Assembly (NCBI GenBank): GCA_049366695.1
Contig: JBMNCR010000089.1
Span: 27,513 to 91,512 of the forward strand
Direction of reading: 5' to 3'
Length of the DNA stretch: 64,000 nucleotides
DNA from: JBMNCR01 sp049366695
GTDB taxonomy: Bacteria > Bacillota > Clostridia > Eubacteriales > Alkalibacteraceae
A program made the translations under genes and the position numbers. Below, in pieces: positions 51,604 to 59,004 of the stretch. Position 1 is the first letter of the stretch. Each line of letters starts with the position of its first letter. Below the pieces are notes generated by a model that was not told where the DNA came from, searched no databases, and worked only from the letters and a program-made list of their open reading frames with translations.

Positions 51604-52983
51604 ATGAACAAAGAATTACAAACGCTAGATCATACCCCTTTTGCACCTATTCCGGATTCAGCATCTCTCTATGCCCCGGCTTTTGTTGGTATCTCACCCT
51701 ATGAGTTTACTAACTGGCGGGATGAAACAATTTCATGGAAAAAGACATGCTATCTCCATGCCGGCTTAAATCCCACGGATACTTTAAAACTCAAAGGACC
51801 AGAAGTTATAAAGTTTCTTTCTAGGGTATGTGTTACTAATTTTAACAAATTCCCTATCGGTATGATTAAACATGGTGTTTGTTGTGATGAACAGGGAAGA
51901 ATTATGCAGGATGGTGTTATAATTCGTACTGGAGAGGATGAGGTTATCACTTATTGGATGGTTCCAGTTTTAAATTATGCCCTTGATACTGAAAAATATG
52001 GAAAATTTGAAGTAGAACAAGAATTTCTTACTGGAAAGGTATTTCTATACCAGATTGGTGGGCCTGTTTCCATTGATGTTTTAGAGGAGGCCTGCGGACA
52101 AAGTCTTCGAGACCTTAAGTTTCTAAGGTCTATGGATGCAACTATTGCCGGGAAGCCTGTACGAATTTGTCGTATTGGCATGGCGGGAACAATATCTTAC
52201 GAAGTGCATGGAGCGATTGAAGATGCACATGAGGTTTATGATGCAATATACGAAACTGGTTTGCCCTTTGGGATGCGACGTTTGGGTTCCCATTGTTATC
52301 CTATGAATCATGCTGAAAATGGTTTCCCACAATTTGGAGTTCATTTCGTGGAACCAAGAATTGATGATAAGGATATCATGGATTATATGGAAAGTACCCC
52401 TGGAATGGAATTCTGGGCAATGCATAGCAAGGCGAATCAACATCGTGGGAGTGCATCTGACGATATCAATAATTATTATCATAATCCCTTTGAGTTTGGA
52501 TGGGGAAAAATGATTAAGTTTGATCATGAGTTTGTCGGTAAGGAGGCATTAGAAAAAATTGCTACTGAAAATAAGCACCACATGGTAACATTAGAATGGA
52601 ATGTGGACGATATTGCAGATGTATTTGCTTCCCAGTTCAAAGATGGTGAACCCTATAAATATATAGATAAACCTACGGACATGGATTTTTGGCCTGATTT
52701 TAGTATGAGTGTAGACCATGATAAAGTAATTAACGAAAAGGGGGATGTAATAGGCTTAAGCTTCGGTCGACAGAATTCTGCCTATTTTCAACGAATGATT
52801 TCCATTTGCTGTCTTGATGTGGAGTACACAGAGCTCGGTACTGAAGTTATGGTTGTTTGGGGAGAACCTGGTACCCGTCAAAAGAAGATTCGGGCCAAAG
52901 TAGCACGATTCCCATATAATAATATCCTAAGAAATGAAAGTACAGATGTGACAAAGCTACCTAAGGCTCAGCCTCAAAAGTAA
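51604..52983 (+). CDS. LigM/DesA-like THF-dependent demethylase, paralogue C
   Basis: 459 residues, the closest of the set to LigM as I remember it: ISPYEFTNWRDETISWKKTC, FLYQIGGPVSIDVLEEACGQ, RIGMAGTISYEVHGAIEDAH, GSHCYPMNHAENGFPQFG (candidate catalytic Tyr), NPFEFGWGKMIKFDHEFVGK, VTLEWNVDDIADVFASQFKD, VMVVWGEPGTRQKKIRAKVA. LigM demethylates vanillate using THF. Relative to it, this protein has an insertion at about 250-275. Expected product is 5-methyl-THF. AGGAGG precedes the ATG. It is monocistronic, divergent from regulator 5, and followed by a terminator. Confidence 0.87.
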   Translation: MNKELQTLDHTPFAPIPDSASLYAPAFVGISPYEFTNWRDETISWKKTCYLHAGLNPTDTLKLKGPEVIKFLSRVCVTNFNKFPIGMIKHGVCCDEQGRIMQDGVIIRTGEDEVITYWMVPVLNYALDTEKYGKFEVEQEFLTGKVFLYQIGGPVSIDVLEEACGQSLRDLKFLRSMDATIAGKPVRICRIGMAGTISYEVHGAIEDAHEVYDAIYETGLPFGMRRLGSHCYPMNHAENGFPQFGVHFVEPRIDDKDIMDYMESTPGMEFWAMHSKANQHRGSASDDINNYYHNPFEFGWGKMIKFDHEFVGKEALEKIATENKHHMVTLEWNVDDIADVFASQFKDGEPYKYIDKPTDMDFWPDFSMSVDHDKVINEKGDVIGLSFGRQNSAYFQRMISICCLDVEYTELGTEVMVVWGEPGTRQKKIRAKVARFPYNNILRNESTDVTKLPKAQPQK

Positions 52984-53068
52984 ATTTGATTAGTATATAT
53001 AATAAATTATTTTATATAATAAAAGATACATAGGGTCTGATATTAATATCAATATTTTGTTATTAAGA

Positions 53069-53093
53069 AAGATAGCCGTATTTAGGCTATCTT
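53069..53093. terminator. Terminator of demethylase C
   Basis: A 9-bp stem AAGATAGCC/GGCTATCTT (53069-53077 with 53085-53093) with a 7-base loop, between convergent sequences. Confidence 0.7.
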
Positions 53094-53103
53094 ATCTTAT
53101 AAA

Positions 53104-53490
53104 TTATTTTTGGCTGCTCTTGTCAGGCACGTCTACGTTCTCTGCTTTAGGCACTCCTGCACATTTCATTGACAATGTCATAATCTTACCTCCGAAAATC
53201 ATTAGAAGTACAATGCCGATAAGAAAGAACGGAATGAAAAGAGAAAACGAACCCGGTAAAACGGCTGCTACAGGCGCGCCGTGAAGGACACTGCCTATAA
53301 ACACAGTTAAAATCGGGCACATAAATAGCAGTATTATTATCAGGAGGACCGTATACATAACCAGATTAAAAAGAAAAGTACCTGGTTTTGTCACCTTGCT
53401 CGCCACTGAGGCGCCCCATTTTACAATTGGGACTATTGCACCGATAATCAAGCCTACAAGGGAACCGACTAGTACTGTAACGGGAAAATG
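53104..53490 (-). pseudogene. Membrane protein truncated at its N terminus (copy 3)
   Basis: The C-terminal 128 codons of the same family as 29811-30317: VTVLVGSLVGLIIGAIVPIV, KPGTFLFNLVMYTV, GSVLHGAPVAAVLP, SMKCAGVPK. The frame is open from 53490 down to 53104, but upstream of 53490 there is a TGA and no match to the N-terminal helix found in copy 1. A start at ATG/GTG within 53451 would give 115 residues, so a short product is possible. The break falls near the position of the TAG in copy 1. Confidence 0.6.
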
Positions 53491-53532
53491 TCATTTCTTT
53501 TCTCTTTTGCGGGTTAGGTTCCCAACTATCAT

Positions 53533-53811
53533 CAAATTTTAACATCTCTTTGCGATAAATATGTATTTAAACCAAAAATCGCTTATTATACAATTTCCAA
53601 TTCGGTAGATGCTTTAGTATTGAATATGAAAAAAATTAATGAGGTATTTATTTCTGATTGTTGTATGAAAGAAATTCCTACATTAAAGCGAATTCCACTG
53701 AAAGATACTGAAAGCGGAGTAGTTATTGCATGGCGTAAGAACTCCAATGACAATATAATGCAATTTGTCAATGAAACAATAGACTATTGGAAAACTCATA
53801 TCGTAGAATAA
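53533..53811 (+). pseudogene. C-terminal fragment of a LysR-type regulator
   Basis: The frame reads QILTSLCDKYVFKPKIAYYT then ISNSVDALVLNMKKINEVFI ... RIPLKDTESGVVIAWRKNSN and stops at 53811. This fits the last third of a LysR effector domain (xxPxIxYxTxSNSxxALV, then xxIPLxD ... xxIAWRK). Only the part from ATG 53620 has a start codon and no ribosome site stands out. The DNA-binding half is absent. Confidence 0.6.
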
Positions 53812-54272
53812 AAAATACGTGAAATTTATGCATAGATAATGGTCAATGTAATATGGGTAATATTCATAACATTTACAATGCTATATTTTCATTTGGGCAT
53901 AGTAACGGTCAGTTTAAATAATACTTCTCTAACTTACCCTGCTTCAAAACTAAAAAGGGTTCGGTACAAGCAATTTTATCCAGCGAAGAATGGGCTCTGA
54001 TGCGGTTGTAATTTATACTCAAAAGAGGTTTTGGTTTTGTATGCGATTTTCTCTGAGAAAGAGCTGTTTGCTCAATATGACTGTAAGTTAACGTGTCGTA
54101 TATGTTTTTTAATTTCCACTTTCCACTATTTCATTTTTTCTACATACCACACCCAAAAAGAATACCTTTATCCTAACAAACTAACAAACTACACTATTAA
54201 CAAGCTTTAGTAAACAAAGCGATATTCTTAGAATATACTACACTAGGATATTTATAGTAATGCTAAGAAAGG
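53812..54272. other. Intergenic stretch at right edge of island
   Basis: About 460 bases. No credible frame, terminator or RNA structure. A few short segments (such as around 53990-54060) look less AT-rich, as if decayed coding DNA, but match nothing I recognise. Confidence 0.5.
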
Positions 54273-54503
54273 ATGAATACTAAATTGAATAAGAAATTAA
54301 TTTTATATGGTGAAAAGTGTTCAACGATATTTGGCAAAATTACTAAAGAGTTAGAAAAAATGGTTAATGAAGATAGATTGACAGTAAGTACTGATAATTT
54401 ATGTGCTATGAAAAAACTACCTAGATGGTGTCATGAAAGAGGATACCATGTAGATGTACGAAAAATAGAAAAAGGGAAAATGAGATTTACAATAAAACTT
54501 TAA
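54273..54503 (+). CDS. TusA-like small protein
   Basis: 76 residues. The second half (DRLTVSTDNLCAMKKLPRWCHERGYHVDVRKIEKGKMRFTIKL; shown by parts: LTVSTDN, LPRWCHERGYHVDV, MRFTIKL) matches the C-terminal strand-helix-strand of TusA-type sulfurtransferases (xxVLVDDxAAVENLxRFAExxGxEVxV). The first half has a Cys in YGEKCSTIFGKI near the TusA active-site position, but lacks the CPxP motif. It could start at ATG 54273 or TTG 54285. It lies 17 bases before the thioredoxin-reductase-like gene, suggesting a shared thiol or sulfur role. Confidence 0.6.
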   Translation: MNTKLNKKLILYGEKCSTIFGKITKELEKMVNEDRLTVSTDNLCAMKKLPRWCHERGYHVDVRKIEKGKMRFTIKL

Positions 54504-54520
54504 TAATCAAATAAAAGGAG

Positions 54521-55735
54521 TTGTTGGTTATAATAGAATCAGTTGATTATGATGTAATAATAATTGGTGGAGGTCCAGCGGGATTAGCTGCTAGTATTTA
54601 TTGTGCTAGAAGCGGATTGAAAACATTAATCATAGAAGAAGATATCACTGGAGGTTTAGCTAATAACAGCTATAATATAGAGAATTATCCTGGATTTGTT
54701 GAAGGAATTACAGGATTTGAGCTTATGGACTTATTTTATCAACAGGCAATAAAGATAGGTGTAGAATTTAAATATGAACAAGTGATAGAGATAAATGAAA
54801 AAAAAGAAATAAAGCTAGTTTCTACAATTGATAATCTTTACTCTAGTTATGTAATTATTATTGCTACTGGAGGAAGTCCGAATAAAACTAAAGCATTAAA
54901 TGAAGAAAAATATATTGGAAAAGGCATATCATTTTGTACTTTGTGTGATGCACCTCAAACAAGAGATAAAAATGTTGTAGTTATTGGTTCTGGCGATTCT
55001 GCAATAGATCAAAGTATATATTTAGCTAATTTTGCTAAGAAAGTCATTATAGTAAGTATTAATGAAGAAGGAGAGTTTGATAGTACCGATATAGATAAAA
55101 TTAATTTGTTAAAGAAAAAAAATATTGAGTTTCTATGGAATTATGAAGTATATAAATTCGAAGGAAATAGTGGTCTGACTAATATTATACTAAAAAATAT
55201 AAAAGATAAGAGTTTAATAGACATTGAATGTGAGCACAGTTTTGAATTTATTGGATATAAACCTAATAGTAGTTTATTTACTAAATTATTAAGTAAAGAT
55301 GAAGACGAGTATATAGTCACTAACGATTTTATGGAGACTGAAAAGTCAGGAATTTATGCAATTGGGGATGTTAGAAAAAAAGTGCTAAAACAGATTGCTA
55401 CTGCAACGTCAGATGGTGCTATTTCAGGAGTTATGGCCAAAAAGTATATAGATAGCTTAAAAACAATAAAAGAAGTATTTAATAATAACAGCATAATTTA
55501 TTTCTATGATCCAAGCACAGAAAAGGATAGAGAATTTATTAGTGAATTAGAAACCATAAAAGTAAAATTCCCACAGTATAAATATTATAGTTTGAATATC
55601 AATAAGTTTAATTTATTATTTAATATTATTGATATAACTGAAGTTCCTTTAGTTATGATCATTAATAATGAAAAACAGATATTTGTAAGTGCAGATATCA
55701 ATGAACTGTATCAGAAGATTAATAATTTGAATTAA
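54521..55735 (+). CDS. Thioredoxin-reductase-like flavoprotein with thioredoxin-like tail
   Basis: About 404 residues; ordinary TrxR is about 310. FAD fold VIIIGGGPAGLAASIYCARSG, NAD fold VVVIGSGDSAIDQSIYL, redox CTLC at about residues 139-142 (CATC in E. coli), and the GDVR motif near 285. The extra 95 residues (about 306-404) fold like a thioredoxin (IIYFYDPSTEKDREFISELE ... TEVPLVMIINNEKQIFV) but have no CxxC; the position reads YDPSTEK. Such a tail may bind a partner rather than exchange thiols. Starts are weak: TTG 54521 or 54524 directly after AAAGGAG. Confidence 0.82.
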   Translation: MLVIIESVDYDVIIIGGGPAGLAASIYCARSGLKTLIIEEDITGGLANNSYNIENYPGFVEGITGFELMDLFYQQAIKIGVEFKYEQVIEINEKKEIKLVSTIDNLYSSYVIIIATGGSPNKTKALNEEKYIGKGISFCTLCDAPQTRDKNVVVIGSGDSAIDQSIYLANFAKKVIIVSINEEGEFDSTDIDKINLLKKKNIEFLWNYEVYKFEGNSGLTNIILKNIKDKSLIDIECEHSFEFIGYKPNSSLFTKLLSKDEDEYIVTNDFMETEKSGIYAIGDVRKKVLKQIATATSDGAISGVMAKKYIDSLKTIKEVFNNNSIIYFYDPSTEKDREFISELETIKVKFPQYKYYSLNINKFNLLFNIIDITEVPLVMIINNEKQIFVSADINELYQKINNLN

Positions 55736-55836
55736 GAACTTTATTTCTACGCAAAATACTATTTAAATATGTTATAAAGTTTGAATTAATCTAAATATAT
55801 GATAGTATATTTCTATAATTGTGTAGAGGTGATTAA

Positions 55837-57777
55837 ATGCATAGATACGGTTTTGTAAAGGTAGCTGCTGCTACTCCTATAATTAAAGTAGCAGACTGCC
55901 ATTATAATAAAACAGAAATAATAAATATGATAAACGAGGGAATAAAAAATAACTCTGAAATAATACTTTTTCCAGAGTTATCTATTAGTGGATATACATG
56001 CGGAGATTTGTTTTTTCAAGATATTCTATTAAAAGAAGTAGAAAATTCAATAATAGAAATTTGCGAGCATTCATTAAATTATGATGTTTTTATAGTTATT
56101 GGAGCACCAATAAGAATAAAAAACAAAATATATAATTGTGCTGTAGCAATAAATAAAGGAAAAATATTAGGGATAATACCAAAAAGCTATTTACCTAATT
56201 ATAATGAGTTTTACGAAGAAAGATGGTTTGCATCTGCATTAGGATTAATGAAAAATTGTAAGATTAATTATTGCGGGCAAGATGTTTTGTTTGGTACCAA
56301 TATTCTATTTAAGCATTCGAATTTTGAAGAGTTATCAATTGGAATAGAAATATGTGAAGATTTATGGGCTCCTATTCCACCAAGTAGTTATCATTGTCAA
56401 TATGGAGCTACTTTAATATTAAATCCCTCTGCGAGTAATGATTTAGTAGGGAAGAGCGAATATAGAAAATCTTTAGTGGAGCAACAATCTGCTAGGTGTA
56501 TAACGGGATATGTTTATTGTTCTTCAGGATTTGGAGAATCTACAACTGATGTAGTCTATGGTGGACATTCGCTAATAAGTGAAAATGGCAATGTAATAAA
56601 AGAAAAAGAGAGATTTAATTATTCGAATTCCGTTGTTTATAGTGATATAGACATATCAAAAATTACATATGAAAGGACAAAGATAAATTCATTTAATAAT
56701 CATGTAGATCCTAGAGAATATGATGTGATAGAATTTGATACGGATTCAAATGATTATACATTATGTAGAAAGATTTATGCACATCCTTTTGTACCTGCTA
56801 ACATTGAGCATAGGAATAGAAGGTGTGAAGAAATCTTTAATATTCAAACAATGGGTTTAGCTAAAAGAATTAGTCATATTAGAACTAGTAAATTAATAAT
56901 TGGTATATCTGGTGGGCTTGATTCTACTCTTGCATTATTAGTTTGTGTAAAGACATGTGATAAGCTAAATATTAGTCGAGATAATATTACTGCAGTTACT
57001 ATGCCAGGTTTTGGCACAACGGATAGGACCTATAGTAATGCTATTGATCTGATGAAAAATTTACAAGTAAATATTAAAGAAATACCTATTAATAAAGCTG
57101 TAACTCAACATTTTATAGATATAAATCACGATTTAGACAATCATGATATAACTTATGAAAATACGCAAGCGAGAGAAAGAACGCAAATTCTTATGGATAT
57201 TGCTAATCAAGAAAATGGAATAGTAGTTGGAACTGGAGATTTGTCCGAGATAGCCTTAGGATGGGCAACTTACAATGGAGATCATATGTCAATGTATGCA
57301 GTAAATATTGGTATTCCTAAAACATTAGTTAGGTATTTAGTAAAGTGGATTGCTGATAATAATATAGATGAAAATGCAAAAGATACTCTTTATGATGTCC
57401 TTGACACACCGGTTTCGCCTGAACTATTACCTCCAGATGAAAATGGAGATATACGTCAAAAAACTGAAGAAGTAGTAGGCCCATACGAATTACATGATTT
57501 TTTCCTATTTTATGTTGTTAGATTTGGACATACTCCTAAAAAAATTTATTATTTAGCATGTCATGCATTTAAAGACAAATATGATAATAATACTATACTA
57601 AAATGGCTACGCAATTTTTATAGGAGATTTTTTTCTCAACAATTTAAAAGATCTTGTATACCAGACGGACCAAAGGTTGGATCTATATGTTTATCACCCA
57701 GGGGAGATTGGAGAATGCCAAGCGATTCTTCATGTGATCTGTGGTTAAAAGATTTAGAAAATATAGTAATTGAGTAG
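55837..57777 (+). CDS. nadE: Glutamine-dependent NAD+ synthetase
   Basis: 646 residues, the two-domain form. The N-terminal nitrilase-fold glutaminase (1-300) has catalytic Glu E47 (FPELSISGYTCGDLFFQ), the Lys of IPKSYLPNYNEFYE, and C173 in IGIEICEDLWAP. The C-terminal synthetase has the ATP loop ISGGLDSTLALLV (about 357-369), GTGDLSEIALGWATYNGDHM and the C-terminal FKRSCIPDGPKVGSICLSPR. It converts deamido-NAD to NAD using ATP and glutamine. The ATG has AGAGGTGAT upstream. Monocistronic as far as can be seen. Confidence 0.95.
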   Translation: MHRYGFVKVAAATPIIKVADCHYNKTEIINMINEGIKNNSEIILFPELSISGYTCGDLFFQDILLKEVENSIIEICEHSLNYDVFIVIGAPIRIKNKIYNCAVAINKGKILGIIPKSYLPNYNEFYEERWFASALGLMKNCKINYCGQDVLFGTNILFKHSNFEELSIGIEICEDLWAPIPPSSYHCQYGATLILNPSASNDLVGKSEYRKSLVEQQSARCITGYVYCSSGFGESTTDVVYGGHSLISENGNVIKEKERFNYSNSVVYSDIDISKITYERTKINSFNNHVDPREYDVIEFDTDSNDYTLCRKIYAHPFVPANIEHRNRRCEEIFNIQTMGLAKRISHIRTSKLIIGISGGLDSTLALLVCVKTCDKLNISRDNITAVTMPGFGTTDRTYSNAIDLMKNLQVNIKEIPINKAVTQHFIDINHDLDNHDITYENTQARERTQILMDIANQENGIVVGTGDLSEIALGWATYNGDHMSMYAVNIGIPKTLVRYLVKWIADNNIDENAKDTLYDVLDTPVSPELLPPDENGDIRQKTEEVVGPYELHDFFLFYVVRFGHTPKKIYYLACHAFKDKYDNNTILKWLRNFYRRFFSQQFKRSCIPDGPKVGSICLSPRGDWRMPSDSSCDLWLKDLENIVIE

Positions 57778-57863
57778 CTTTAGTAAATACCTATCAAATT
57801 ATCATGTTTACTACTTTATCATAATAAAGTATAATTTATTTATATTGTACTGGAGGAATTATT

Positions 57864-58148
57864 ATGGATAAAAATAAGTTGCAATTGCTAATTCAAGGGA
57901 TTTTGAGTTTAGAGAATGAAGAAGAATGTTTGAATTTTCTTGAGGATGTTTGTACAATTAACGAAATGGAAGATATATCTCATAGAATGGAGATAGCTTA
58001 TCTTCTTTATAAAGGAAGAACATTTAATGAAGTGCAAGAGTTAACTGGAGCAAGTTCTACAACAATAAGCAGAGTAAGTAGATGCTTAAAACATGGAATG
58101 GGATATAAGACAGTGTTAAAGAAGATTAAGAATATCCAAAATTTATAA
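57864..58148 (+). CDS. YerC/TrpR-related DNA-binding protein
   Basis: 94 residues. The TrpR superfamily signature is clear: LENEEECLNFLEDVCTINEM, MEIAYLLYKGRTFNEVQELT, GASSTTISRVSRCLKHGMGY. This is the YerC/YecD subgroup of Gram-positive bacteria, not tryptophan repressor itself. Its targets are not established. TGGAGG lies before the ATG. aroE follows 39 bases downstream and is probably cotranscribed, which suggests, but does not prove, a link to aromatic amino acid synthesis. Confidence 0.9.
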   Translation: MDKNKLQLLIQGILSLENEEECLNFLEDVCTINEMEDISHRMEIAYLLYKGRTFNEVQELTGASSTTISRVSRCLKHGMGYKTVLKKIKNIQNL

Positions 58149-58187
58149 GCTATTTAATAAAGTAAAATGGGAATGAGGTATAATACA

Positions 58188-58991
58188 ATGAAACATTTTG
58201 CATTGATAGGTGAGAGTTTGACTCATAGTTTTTCTCCTCAAATACATAAAATTATATTTGAAATTACTGGTTTGGATGCAGACTATAAACTGTATGAAAT
58301 AGAAAGAGAATTATTAGATACAAAATTTAAAAAAGCGATGGATATTTTTTATGGTTTTAATGTGACAATACCATATAAGAATGATGCATTAAGTTTATTA
58401 GATTGTATAGATAATATTTCCCAAGAAATAGGAGCTGTAAATACTGTTAAAATGAAAGATAAGGTTTCTACAGGATATAATACTGATTATTTTGGATTTG
58501 GGATTACACTTGATAAATATAGAGTATCAATAAAACAAAAGAAAGCTTATGTTATAGGTACTGGAGGAGCATCAAAAGCGGTATATACATACCTTAAAAA
58601 TAATGGGATAGGAGAAATAACTTTTATTAGTAGAAGTGAAAAATCAAACTGGATAAAAGATTGCAATATAATAACGTATGATAAAATCAATGATGTAAAA
58701 GGAGACATAATAATTAATTGTACTCCCTTAGGTATGGGAAAAAATATAGAATTTACACCTGTAGAAAAAAATATTATTAGTAAATTTGCATATGCCATAG
58801 ATTTGATATATAACCCTAAGGACACATTGTTTTTAAAACATGCTAAAGAGTTAGGCGTTACTGCTATAAATGGTTTGTATATGTTAGTAGGTCAGGCAGT
58901 TAAATCTCAGGAAATATGGAACGATATGGAGTTTGAAGAAAATACGATACAAGAAATTTACGACAAAGTTTATCAGATAATGTATAAATAA
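58188..58991 (+). CDS. aroE: Shikimate dehydrogenase
   Basis: 267 residues, full length. Substrate-binding LIGESLTHSFSPQIHK and the catalytic Lys in FNVTIPYKNDA, an Asp in NTDYFGF, the NADP loop VIGTGGASKAVYTYL, and NCTPLGMG plus NGLYMLVGQAVKSQEIW. It reduces 3-dehydroshikimate with NADPH in aromatic amino acid synthesis. ATG 58188 has GAGGT eight bases upstream; two in-frame ATGs before it (58167, 58173) lie in or before that site. It runs into the helicase gene. Confidence 0.95.
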   Translation: MKHFALIGESLTHSFSPQIHKIIFEITGLDADYKLYEIERELLDTKFKKAMDIFYGFNVTIPYKNDALSLLDCIDNISQEIGAVNTVKMKDKVSTGYNTDYFGFGITLDKYRVSIKQKKAYVIGTGGASKAVYTYLKNNGIGEITFISRSEKSNWIKDCNIITYDKINDVKGDIIINCTPLGMGKNIEFTPVEKNIISKFAYAIDLIYNPKDTLFLKHAKELGVTAINGLYMLVGQAVKSQEIWNDMEFEENTIQEIYDKVYQIMYK

Positions 58992-59004
58992 AATGGTGAG
59001 TGAT

